This document shows positions 1 to 13,000 of a stretch of 64,000 nt of DNA, piece by piece. Source of the DNA: Gorsachius magnificus (lineage: Eukaryota > Chordata > Aves > Pelecaniformes > Ardeidae); the NCBI GenBank assembly GCA_034008185.1, contig CM067084.1, positions 58,728,599-58,792,598 on the forward strand, in the 5' to 3' direction. The translations under genes and the position numbers were made by a program. How positions within the stretch are numbered: the first letter of the stretch is position 1; each line of letters starts with the position of its first letter. The notes under the pieces are model-generated. The model did not search any database. It was given only the letters and a program-made list of their open reading frames with translations, and had not been told where the DNA came from.

Positions 1-1007
1 AGCAGCCTGTGATTGCCACAATTTTTGCTGCAGCGTATGCATACTCAGCTTTTGGCTATGTGCTTTTTTAAGCCTGCCTTTTCATGTTGCCAAGGTACAG
101 CCCTCAAGTACAACAAGAGGTACAGCTCAGAAAACAAATGGCAACCATTGTGAAAGCTTATCCACTTTTTTCTGCCACCCTTCATCTTCGTGGCGTACAC
201 ATCAAAGCTTAAATGAGTAAATTAAAATGCTTCCATCTGAAAGCACGAAGATGTTCATTTTAGTTTGTTTGGCTTTTTGGTTGGTTTTTTTTTTAAGGAA
301 GACGGACAACTACTGAGAAGCTTACTAATGCAATATGATTGTCAGATCAAGTTTAGGAAGTGTGAAATGTAATGTTCTTGAACAGTGTTAACCTTGACGC
401 TTTGTACATTGCAAGCAGTTTGTGGTAAAGATTTCTAAACAAACATTAATAAATGTGCCTTTTAGGAAGCAGAACTTGGCAAGAAAATGTGAGATATATT
501 CAGTATGGCTGAGTTCAGTCTTACTTGTAGGAATTTGAATTTACCATTATTTTATCTTTAGTGTACTGTAAAGGCTGTACATTTAATTCAGAGAAGTGTT
601 GCTATGAAAGATAGGCTAGCAGTGGCAAATCATAAGTGGCATACTTAACATGCATGCAACACGTGGCTCTTGAGGTTAGAAAATTTCAGGGTAAAAATAA
701 TAGTTCTGCTTCAAGAAAAATCAGAGCACTGATTTCTATGCACTAAATTTCTTTTTTTAATTTGTATGTATTTTGGACTATGCTCGTGTTTTATCTGGGT
801 ATTATTATTTAAAATGGAAACATTGAAAATAACATTTCTTAAAATACTTTTAAAACCATGATCTTTCAAATATATATTACCTGAAAATGTGGCAAAGAAT
901 AGCTTTGCTAGTTAGGCTGTTGTTTTTGTGTGATTTGTGTCTACAGTTACTTAGACATCACTTACTACTTTAGTACAAATGTTGGTTATGATATATTTCT
1001 CTTCTAG
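1..1007 (+). other. ARAP2: Intron of ARAP2 (3' part)
   Basis: AT-rich non-coding sequence that ends in a pyrimidine-rich stretch and TAG just before exon w1. The window begins inside this intron. I see no repeat family or second gene in it. Confidence 0.7.
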
Positions 1008-1093
1008 GAACTTCATGGAAATGACTTCCTGGCTTGTGAAAATAAATCGGGTCTAGCAATGAATGAAGAGTATTCTTCTTACAAGAATCTATG
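1008..1093 (+). CDS. ARAP2: ARAP2 exon w1 (linker upstream of PH1)
   Basis: This short exon encodes about 28 residues of acidic and polar linker (reads [15 protein letters not shown]...) between the SAM and PH1 domains. It follows a good acceptor (TATTTCTCTTCTAG) and ends at TG|GTATTA, a weaker donor. The 86 bases are open in the frame that ends with two bases, which is exactly the phase exon w2 needs, and the joined codon is TGT. No domain lies here to confirm it, so the call rests on the splice signals, the open frame and the phase match. The start phase (0) is inferred. Confidence 0.72.
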
Positions 1094-4000
1094 GTATTAA
1101 ATAAATGTTATAGAGAAATTCAAAATGTAAAGAGGAGAGAGTTATTTACTGATATCACAAGTAAATCTTTACCTCTGAAGGCACAACCACGACTGTATTT
1201 GGTTTTTTTTATCCTATTTGAACCTTTACCTCATGTTATCAGAGGCAAAGTTTGACTTTGTGGCTGTCCTAAGACTGTCTAACCCAGGTTTCAGAATTTT
1301 TGTGGATTTGGAAGATGTGCCTCTCTTCCTCGGTCAGAACAAGGAAGACACAAGTTTTATTTTTGTATGTCTCCTAGCTAACCATGTCTGAGTACTTTCA
1401 TACTCTACCTCCTCATTAGAAAAAAACCCAAAGAAAACCCCAAACTGAAAACCATTCTCTACCCATGTAATGAGGCAGTGGCCAGTGGTTTGATGGGAGC
1501 TAATGTACTCCTCGAGTCTCCAGTCTGTATCTGGCCTCTGTTGAGGTGGGAGACAGAAGACAGAGGTGATACTGCAAGTCCTCCAAAGTATTAAAAGGAA
1601 TGAAGCTAGGTTCTGAGGAAAGATAATTAATTGTAAATTTCTGTTCAGGCTTCTAAAGCAACAGCAAGTGTTACCTTGCTACCAGGCCTGTTGAATGGGG
1701 AAAGTAGGATCCAGAACAGTCATAGTTATAAGATACGTTGTGTTTAGCATGTCTGCAGTTATCACAATGGTTAAACGTGTTATAAAATTATTTATTATAT
1801 GTCTAACCAATATTTGTTCTAATTAATAATTTTATGCATTTGTGCATTGTAGCAATACAAGTAAAATGCAATTTTTCTTTTTAGTTCCTTTAATAATCAG
1901 GAAGATAAGACAAAGGAATTTGTGAAAAATGAATCCCTGTCTCAGGAAAACAAATCATTGGGACCAGAAGAATCTGAAAGTGAATCTGTATATTCTATTG
2001 TGGAACAACGTTCTTTGCCTTTAGAGAAAAAGAAAAATAAAGACAAGACCCACTCAGTATCTTGTAGTAAGATACAAAGTGGAGATTCAGATCATTTGGT
2101 CAGCGAACAAATGCATTTTTGGCAATGTGATGGAGATCAAACTTCAACTGGAAATGATTCAATAACACCGTATGCTTGTTTTTATGGACCATCAGTAAAG
2201 AAGGTTAAAGCGGGATGGCTGGATAAACTGTCGCCACAAGGGTATGGTATTTGCAGTGATTATTGAATAATTGTGAAGAACATATGTTTGCATGAGAATG
2301 TTAACTTTGTATTTGGTCACTGCTTATTATTTGTGGTGGAAAAAGAAAGGGAACTGGTTTTGTAGCAAGAGCACAGGGCTCTTCTGAATTCTTGGTTTTT
2401 AATAATGTTACCTATTCTAAAGTTTATTTAGGAGGTGATTCTCTGATTCTGAAAAACTACTTAAGCAATTTGGCCATGGATGTATAAATTAATAGTTACT
2501 GTGCCTGGAGATCCTGTTGGTTTCAGAATTGTGCGTGTAAGTTGAGCTTTGAGTTTAGAAATGCATTTAAGGTGAAATATCTCCTAGTTTAGTTTATTGA
2601 TGTGTCTAAAGTTTGATGGGAAGAACCTGAGCCCAAGTCTTGCTTTAAGATTTCAAATATTGAAGAGGAAAGAGGAACACAACAGAAAGAGAATAGACTC
2701 TTTGCCACATCTGTAGGTGAAAAAAAAATTTTTTTAATTTGTTTTTTAAATTGTTTTATTTTAAGATTGTTTTACACTAGAGCACTCTATTACCAGATCC
2801 TCCCCTCATAAATACTTGCAAACTCTGATTAAATTCTTCCCACCTTATGCTTAATAAACTGAACAGACTATACTTCATTTTAAATTGTAGTTTCCAATTC
2901 TCCAGTTGTTTTCTTCTGAATTCCTTTTTCTATTGAAAGTGGCACAATTTTACTTTTTCATTCTATTTCTGATCTTCACTAGTACTTAGCATCTAGAAAT
3001 TTATGCTGCTGTCCTTATTAGTGCTATTTTACTGTACTTCTACTCAAGCCTTAGTAGTTCTGCATTCTTTGTTCTTATGACTCTGTTTAACTACACTGAA
3101 AGGGTGATATTAAACTCTTTGGCCTTTCCTTTCATTGTTTGTGGCTATAATAATCATCACTACTCATTGACTATCACAGCAATTAATTTTTTTTTTCAGT
3201 TTAGTGACAAAGTTATTGAATTAAATTGGTTGAGAATACAGTCTGGTTTCAGCCCACTGGAAGGAGCTCTATTGTATTGCAATTATTTTTTTGTTGTTCC
3301 TCTTAAGAGTTCTGATTTAGTAAGCTTTTAATTTCTTTGATTTTTGGCTTTATTTGTGTTGATACAGTGATACATTGTTCAAGCTGAATAACAAGAAGGA
3401 ATAAACCTGGCTTAATAAACCTATTTTAACATTTTGGAACTTCAATCTGCCCAAGCTTTTTTTTTTTTTTTTAAAAAAAAGTTTCAAAAGTTTCATTCAC
3501 ATTTATGGATTGTCATTGTTTATTTTTGTTGAAGAATCAAAGAATAATTATACATAGAGTCAAAAGACTTTTTTCCCCCAGTATGATATGCATTTGCACA
3601 TCTCTCTTTCAGAATTGTTAGTGTATTGACTTCTCGGAGAGTTGCAGTTAAATCTAACTTCTGTTTTATTTCACTTGCAGGACTTTTTTTTTTTTAAACA
3701 AGGTTTTTGGCAGTTAGCTAATAGAGTGATAAAAAGTATAATTCTTGATTCCAGTTGACTCATCTTGTGCTATTTGAAGGAACAGAGTTGCAAACAAAGT
3801 GTGAAGGCTTTAGATAAAGTACTGTGAAAAAGATAATGAATTAAGCACAAAATTAGTACTGGTTAGGACTGAGTAGAACAGTTGCAGGGTCGTTAGCTTT
3901 GAGCCAGTGATATTGCTTGGCTGAATTTCAAGGACTTTTTCTTTAGCATGGTTTAATGAATGCTACATTTTTTGGTCCTTTCTCACAATACCATTTTTCA

Positions 4001-7000
4001 AATATCAGAAAACTTCAACCAAGCAATGGAAAAAAAAAACAAAAAACAACCCACAATGATTTTTTTTTTTCATTCCATAAAGCACAAACATATTTTATTT
4101 CAGTCCCTGCCAACTGATTATTTCTTTCTGTTCCCCCCTACCCTCATTTTCTTTTTATAGAGTACACATTTATACCTGGCATTTTGTGTCTCCTCAGGGG
4201 AGTGAATATATACTGTTTTCTTAACTTGCTACAAATTGTGCATTTAAAGTACAGTTTCTCTTTTTGGTTAACTCACCATAAATTATAAAGCCATTCAGTT
4301 TACTCACTGTATGTGGCACTTACGTTCACTTTTTCTTCCCTGCATCATCTTAAAGTTTATTGACATTTTAATGGAAAATAGATTTTACATTGGCTTTTCC
4401 AGGTTATGAGAAATGATGATTTATTGTAGTCATATAATACAAGTTAATTAAGCCAGAGCTGCTATTTGATTAAAGTTTTGATAAACTATCATAGTCTACT
4501 AATCCTAAAGCAGAGCTCTCATTTAGCAAGAAAGGAAATAACATTGGGAAAAGAGATGTTAGAGTAGGGTCTTGTTCTTGCTTAATTAACTTTAATAGAT
4601 TTTAGAATTGAAACTTTTATAGATGATAACTAATAGGCTGTCAGCATTTTTAATGAGCATAACGGACTACTTCAGGTTCATGTAAAAATAATTTTTTAGG
4701 AGGTCCTTTTAGAGCATGAGTTAACGGCAAACTTAAATAATCAAATGAGCTTCTCATTAATGATGTCCAGTTGATAACAGTTTGAAAATGAAATTTTATG
4801 TTATACTTGTGGAGTGATTTGGAGTGACCACTATTTATTCATTGGCCAAGGTAGAGAGTGTTCAGGAGATGCTGATGACTGAATATATTATAATGACTGT
4901 TGGTGACTGAAGATCTCTGTAAACAGAGATGTCCTTCCCATAAACATGGCAATGAGATGGTCATTTTAGGTTCTCATTTTCCCTTTCTAAAATGTATCTT
5001 AGAGAGCTTGTAACACTTAAAGGAATACTCTTTGATCAGAAGATTCCTTTGCCTCCAATAAAAATAGTCAGTTCTCATCCTTGTTAGTTTCCAGCCAAAT
5101 TACGTTATTGAAAGTTCTTTTTCCTGTGTCACTTTGGGTGTGATCTAGAGCACATGTGCAGGAAATGGAGAGAAAGGAAATTCAATTGATTAAAAGCATG
5201 AAGACACTGATTATAAAAGAAGTCCAGTAATACTGCACTTCTTGTTTGCAGGTATTGTTATTACATTTGAAATAAGCATTCTCTTTTTGAAAAGATATGA
5301 TAGGGCTAAGATTTATTTTAATTTTCAAAATGTTTAGACCCAAGGAAGCTAAACATGATTTGACCTTTCTGTAATTGGTGCTTGAGATATTCTTAAAATA
5401 TAGTGTTACTTGTGTTTATAATTTTAATTGTATTATTTTTTTATTCACAGCAAACGTATGTTTCAGAAGCGCTGGGTTAAGTTCGATGGAGACAGCATTT
5501 CTTATTACAATAATGAAAAGGTAACTGACATGTTTTGGTCATGTATGGGACAAAATGCATCTGTGTAATCCACACATTACCATTAAGAAGTTCAGAAATA
5601 ATTACAAAGGAATATTCTTCTTAAAATCATTTTCAGTTACAAAGAATTAGGATGAGAGATTATTAAACATTTTAAGGTGTCCTTGAGATCTTCATGTATT
5701 GTTCATCCTCTTATTTTCTAGAAGTGCTTGTATTCCTGACCTTTTCAGGTGTAGATATCATCAGAAATTCTTACTGTATTGAAGGAATGACACTGCTGCA
5801 TTCTCCAAAACACATTTAAGAGATCCAGCGTTATTTTGATGGTGGTGTGTCTTACGGGAACCCAGCCTGCTGGAGATTTTGAGAGAGAGAAATTGAATGT
5901 GGCTTGGAAGACTTTTTATAAACCAAAACCCCCATATACTTGCTTACTCTTTCATTAAAAATGTCTCTTTCCTGTTTGCCTTCTAGGAATAATTACATAT
6001 CATTGGAGTAGGTGATGTTTGAATGGGTCTCTTGAAAATCAGCATAGTACTGTGATGTCATTGGCTGTTCTTTGTTTCTGTACCTAAGGACTGAATCTTA
6101 GTGAAACATTTGCAGACTCATGAGTTGCTTTGATTTAAGTAGTTCACTTCTGATATGTAATTTATAAGTCATGGTTTTCAACAAAATGTGTATTCCCCCT
6201 GTGAAACTGAGATTTACAAAAGACTTATTTTACCATTTGATACTAATTTTTCACAGTAGGAACGTAGGGTTTTTTTGAGACCTGTCCTTAAACATGTCAT
6301 TCTTCTTTTAAAAATTTTTTTTGTCTTCTATTTAATACACTTTAGCCAAGTACAATTTATTTTTTCTTTTGCTCTGTGATTAATCAATTTCTCCTCTTGG
6401 AAGAAATGAAAAACTTATTAAAAGTGATAGATGATTGTATAATATGTGTGTCTGGTGGAGATGAGGTTATATGCTGTGTGCTATTTGAAATGCTAGAAAG
6501 CATTTCCTGTTGAAGATGCATATTAACTTAGGAACAAAATACAATTTCAGGTAAAAGTTCTTGAGCAGTATGACAGGTGATGGTAATCAATAAGGGTCCC
6601 CTAGATGCTTTATAATATGCACACTCTTAGACCTATTCTAGCAGATTATGAAGGGAGTAGAAATGAGGTAGGAAAAGACTGTTTATTTCCTGAGGGGCCA
6701 GAGAAATTAAGAACAAGCTCAAAAAATTATTTACATTGATCTTCGTGCCTACTGATTAGGAACATGAAACAATCTGCTTTTACCTGCTTACTTTGCTTCA
6801 CTCACAGCAGAAGGCACGATTGCATAGATGAGGGGAACAATAGAATAACATTTGGATTGCAGTGACAAAATAAATGTTACCCCTTTGTGGTATTCATCCC
6901 AGGGCTTCCGAGGAGCAGAAAAGCAGGGTTAGTCATTAAGAAAGACTTGAGAAGTACAGCACTGGGATTTGCTTAACACTGTCTGTAGCATAATTAGAGA

Positions 7001-10000
7001 AAAAAATGCTAATACAGAATTTTAAATCTTGTATCTGCACTGGGGATTTTTGTAAAATTTTTTTTTTTGAAGGTCACTGAAAAAATTACTTGGAGGTCAA
7101 TTACTCTAGAGCAGTACTTGTTATACATTCATCTGTCATAGGAGATTCTAGAAATCTTCCCTTCTGCTCAGGGGAATATTAAGTGTTTCACATGATGCAT
7201 AGAAAGCTACCAACTCTGTATTGTCTATTTAAAAGGTCTCTGTGATAGGTTAGACTATCAAAAGGCTTGCAAAAGGCTTGGTCTGAAGCCTCTTTCTTTC
7301 CCTTTACCTGGAATCTGAGTACAAAACCTCATCCCTGGGTTTGAAAGAGACGCTGGTTGGTCTGTGTGTGTATACAATTTGACCAAATCTGGGTGTCTGA
7401 CTTATTAATTTGATGAGTCATGTATGCAAAGAACTTCATAAGTCTGAGAACTGTGAGGCTTGAAGCAAATTCTGGGAACTTGATGAAAGGTTTTGGTGAA
7501 ACTCTTGGACTAGCTTGCAGGTAGGAGGAAAACATAGTTGTCTACCAATAGTTCTCAGTGCACAGTGGGATTGTGTTGAGTGAGCAGTGGTGTTACTGGG
7601 GAACATGAGGTTTTGGTGCATTGGTCTCTGCTGGATCACTACTCCCACACTCAGAGTGTTCGTATTGCCTGCTAGATGGATACCAGCATGTTCTTGCTGT
7701 TGCTTGCGTGTTGTTACCTTGATATTGTAAGCAACTGGTTGCAGACCCATCAAGACCTGCATGCAGCTTAGGAGCCGGTTCTGGTAAAAGACAAAGATAA
7801 TTATACAGTTCATTGCAAGGTGGTGGGTGCCTCGTGGCTAGCTATATATATATTTAAATGGGGAAGTTGTTTTAACTTTAGATCTATTCTAATGTGCGTT
7901 TGTCCAAGGATATTCCTGCACAGGCAAGCGTGTTATAAGGAATTGTTATACTACTTTTGGTTTCACATATCAGTTAAAAGTTGTTCTCAAAGGGAAGACA
8001 ATCCGAAATCTGATATGTTTCCAATTATTACAAGCAGAGAAGGGTAGACTGAGTGGAATGAACTTCATTTTACCCAGAAACACTACCAATATTAAAAAGC
8101 TCTATTTGTCATTCAAATTAGGAACTTAAGTGAGGTTCTCAAGAAGGTGAAGTGTGTTACATGGCTAATTAAGAGTGAAACAAGTGGAGGATGGGGGGGA
8201 AGACACAGAGGGTAGCATTCCTGAAAATGTGTACTGAGCCTATCTAAGTGCTTCTCTGAATGATTTAAACCTTAATTTTCTAAATATTTCTCTAACCCTG
8301 TTCTAGTTGTGCATCAACTTCTAATCGATAGAGATCTCATCTTTCTTTTATATCTGCATATATGAAAAAAAAGATCTCGTCTTTCTTTTATATCTGCATA
8401 TATGAAAAAAAGATTTTGTTTTCTACAAACAGCATCTGACCTAGGAACATTTTTTGTTTGAATCTGTGATGCTGCTCATTTCTTCTATGTTCATGGTCCT
8501 GAGCAAGTTGCAGTGGTTAGAGCAACATCCTGTGTGGTTTTGTCTTAACAGAATGTGGTTAACTGAAGTGAGAGCAAACTGAAGAGAGGAAGGTAGAATT
8601 TGAGAATTCTTTTCAACTATCCAGTATGCTTAGTTTTTGTTTCAATTTTTTTCCTACTCTTGGCAGGAGAACTCTGGTGCTCGAACATGCACTTGATAGT
8701 AAGGCAAAAACTGCTGGTTATATTTAAAGTTTTTATTTAAAAACATCTTAGGGTCCCTGACAAATATATCGGTGATTTAGGAAAAAGACCTGCCTTTTTA
8801 TGGGGAGAACTTCAAAGTTTTGTTATGTTGTTACATGTGAGCATAATAAAGGACAAAACTCACTGTGAAACAGGTGAATCGTTGTCATTCTTGAAATAGG
8901 TCTTGTTTAATCTGTTGTGGAAGGAAAGCCAAAGCAGTGCAAAACAGTTTTTTCCAGGATTTTAGCCCAGTTCTGCAACACAATTATCAAGGAGGACTCC
9001 TTTGGGCTGTATTTGAAAATTAAAGTTTTCATCAAAGCAGTTGATATCAAAAAAACATTTTTCTTTCCCCACTAGAAAATTGTGCCATCAGAATTTTTTA
9101 GCAGCCCTAAACCTAGTGTACACCTTCCAGTAACAGAAGAAGTATCTGTGAGGTTTTTGGCTGTGTGTGTTTGCTTTTGTTTTCTATATTCTTAAATATT
9201 CACCTAATTTCTTGTTGGGAGCTTTTCAAAGAGAGAAATTATATCTTAATCAACAAGAGCTTTTTAACAGTAGGCATTATTTCTTGCACATGAAAGAGAA
9301 GCTGCTGCAGGAATAGGATCGAGAAATTATGGTTTAAACTGTATTTGAAAATATGTATGCCTTGGAGAACACTTTGAAAAGGATTCTTTAAGTAGTAAAA
9401 CCAAAACTATGCTCAGCTTAAAAAGAAACTGACTTTTCTTTTAAGCAAATAAAATAAAATAGCTGTGACTTCCAGCAGTCTGAATTATTCTCTCACAGTA
9501 CCAAATACAGCCAGTAGATGCCTGCAAACACCGTAATATAATTATATCTGAACACTTTAGAAATAGTATATGTAATAAGTTTGCTTTGCCATTGTGAAGG
9601 ATCCATCCTTATTAAGAAATATGTTAAAATCCCTCCTCTAACAAATATAGCCATAGTGAGAATAGATCTGCAGTACTAAGAACATTCTGGGTGACAGTAA
9701 CTCTTGTGTGTAATAACAGTAATGTTCACTTCAGCTGTATTTTGATTTTCTATTTATTTATTTGCTAAACTGCATTCACTAATTTATATATATATATACA
9801 CCTAGAAGTGAGACAACGTAAGTGTGAATTTGTTGAAAATCAGTAGTATATTAATCAGTAGTATAGTAAACAAAAAAAAGATCCTGTGTATCCTTCATGC
9901 TTAGCATTCATAGTGGTTCCTTAAGCCCTTGTATAAAGTCTATTATAATAATTTATACTTTGGGAGGAAAGTTATTGCAGTACAAGTTCTTTATGGGGAG

Positions 10001-13000
10001 CTGAGTCTTGGACTATTACTGCATCTGGATCATAAATCTTAGCAGTATATCTGAATTGTCTTAGTCAGAAAACCAATTGGTCAAAGCATAGGGGGGACAG
10101 GAGCAGCAGCGTTAACTCTGGAATCTAGGGACTGTGCAGAAGTATTTCCTAAGTATCGCATGTCTGCTTGAGCTCTGCCCCCCACAGGGAATACTTAGGT
10201 TAATTAGGTTAAAAGTTGATCCACGTGGAGAACGTACTTGCAGCAATTCCTTTTTCCTATCTTGCTTTTGTTTTCAGTTGTCCCGATTCCTAGTGGGAAA
10301 TTAGAAAATGTTGGGAAAATTTGCTGTGATGCCAAATGATGTTTTTGAGAGATGGTTCTCCTCCTACCTCATATAGCAGAAAAGTACATACCTGATCCAG
10401 GCTAGAGGATTCTTATTAGTAATGACAGGGAAGTAATTTCTAGAGAGTGATGACCCCTTTTCAGTTCAAAATTACAGATAAAATCAGTGAATTTACTTTT
10501 CGTATTGGCTAGTCACTGAAGGAGTGGGGAAGGAACAGAAAAATTCTTTGGAATTTTCTGCTTGGAGAAAGCACAACTTTTTCCCTTGTCTGATTCTATT
10601 CTATGAGTATAATAATTATATTATTTTAATTATGGTTCTGTGAGATAGTCAATGTAATTTACTTTGGCATAAAATTGTAAATTTGAGTGTGTGATATTTT
10701 GCAATATTAGTGCCATGAGACAATTTATGAAGTTGTATCTCAAATATATGCATTCTATCTCACCATGGGATTTTAGAAGGCAGTAGGTGTGCATAGACCC
10801 AGAAGAGTGAAGTTGGTGATGTGTGGGGAGTGAAGTGGTTTACTTACTGGTGCAGTTTTATTAATAGTGTGGTGAACTTTTAGGAGCACAGCCTGTGTAC
10901 ATGAACTTCCTAAACATGACGGCAGGTAATACTACCTGAGAGACATTTAACATTCCATGAGAGTTATTAACTATTTCTATTGCATTTTTATTATAGGAAG
11001 TGTTCTCAAAGGGAATAATAATGCTTTCTGCTATAGCAACAGTAAGAGTTCATGGAGAGAATAAATTTGAAGTTGTCACATCCCATAGGACTTTTGTCTT
11101 CCGTGTGGATAAAGAAGGTAAGTAGAACATGTATAATTCTAATGATTGCCAGAAAGCCATATAGTCACTGCTGATACATTACGTTTGTGAAATATAACTT
11201 GTTATATTACCAGAAATATTTCTGGAATTCAGCTGTTTTGGGCTCATAGTGTGAAACTGAAGATAGCCGTAAGCTTTGTAAAAACAACTGAAATTGTTGG
11301 GGAATGGCTTTTAAGAATATCAAAATGAGAATACTGTTTTCCAACTCATGCCTCCTTCCCCATCCTTCCCAAAGGTGAATCTTTCTGGATGTTCCTCAGG
11401 TCTCACTAGCAGCTCTTACAGCCTGTGTGCTCTCAACCATCTGCTCTGAGTCACCACTCGATACAAAATCACAAAGAGCAACAATGAAGTTGATGGCTTG
11501 AACGTGGTGCTGTGATCAAAGGAAATCTGGGGTTTTCTGTGTGTCTTTTTTTACTGCCTGATACAGTATTTTCAGCCATGTATTGATAGAGAATACAAAT
11601 GTAAATTGTAGTAGTGGAGTTAGTATGCCTTCTAATTTAATGCTTTATCAACTTACAGCTGTAATATGTGGCATCAGTATCAGTGCATGTATGACTTATT
11701 TATGGAAACAATCAAATAAAATGGAATACCTAGGGAAAAAAAAAAGATATGCAGTATGTATTTAAAGCAGTACATGCCAGACCCATTATAGCTAAGGGTC
11801 TCTCTTTGTTTCCGTTATCAAATCCCATTTTAATGGGTTATAGCTTGGTTGTAAACTTTTGCTGCAGGCTGTAACAGGAATGCAGCATCAGTGACCAAAT
11901 CCTTCTTATCAGGTTTGGCTCAAATCATTTCAGGCGCTTTTATGCTCTTAGCTGAGTTAAAAAGTCTGTCTATTTTTATTATTTTTTCTTTTCTCTTCCA
12001 AATTTATTTTTTTACTTTTCTTATAAATTGGGACGTAACCACGTTAGTGCAATACATTTTGTAGGGCTGTAATTTGCTTTATGGACCATTTCCTTTGAAT
12101 GCTATGAAAACATTAACAACTTATACTGACTTATAAAATGCATTCAGAGCAACAGCTTATTATACATTAAATTGCATTTCCATTTAGTATATAACCATCT
12201 TTGGACATAGTGGCCTGTCTGTAAAACTGTTCATTTAAGGTTAGAAATGTGTGTTGTACAAGTAATTTGGTCCTTACTGTATCGAGAGCTGGATGATGTA
12301 TTCATAGTAAATTATGTGAGTAACCCTGCTTGCTTTCTGTTATGTGTGCAAACTGTTACTTGATGCTATTCCTTCTGTGGGTTTGTGGTTGGGAATTGTT
12401 CTGTGACTATGCAAAAGGGTACTTAGCTGTTTTTCAAAGATTTTTTTAAATGGGTACTTTTAAAAATATTTCATCCTGTGGACCTTATTATTTATTAACT
12501 TTCCTTTCTTTCTGCTGGAGTATTAAAATAATCATTGTCTTCTTTGATCTGTGTCCCTTGTTTGCTAATGTTGGTCTGCAGTCAGTGGATTGTAGTGCTC
12601 GTTTTGTTTTCTTTCAGTACTCTGATTTATTATTTTTTGGTATATGAAAAATACACTTTTTTGATTGATTTTAAATATCTTGAGGGAAAAACTCTATATA
12701 TAAACCTTGGAAAGTCTAGGGGAATTTGGGGGCAAAAAATTAAGTAGTTAGGTGATAGCAATGAATTAGAGCATAATTGCTCAGATGCAGTGAGATTTTC
12801 TTTAATTGGAATGAAATACTCTTAAAAAAATTTTAGAGTAATTTGATGCCCTCAATTATACTGAAATATTCCAGTCATCTTTTCAAAGTGCTTTAAAAGA
12901 GCATGTATTAAAAAACATCTAAAGGAGCACTTGGATCACCTTCCCTGTGGCTGCTCTCTTCCTCTTCAAACTGTTTTCTGATGCTTAAATTTGTGTATTT

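Noticed and set aside
296..372. Open stretch after a poly-T and AAG (reads EDGQLLRSLLMQYD...) as a further upstream exon
   Set aside because: The only nearby GT donor leaves a phase that does not fit exon w1, the acceptor is AAG after a T-run, and I recognise no ARAP2 sequence in it.
7329..8047. Overlapping open frames of 68, 125 and 75 codons on both strands
   Set aside because: No domain, no splice or promoter context, and typical chance length for an intron of this size.
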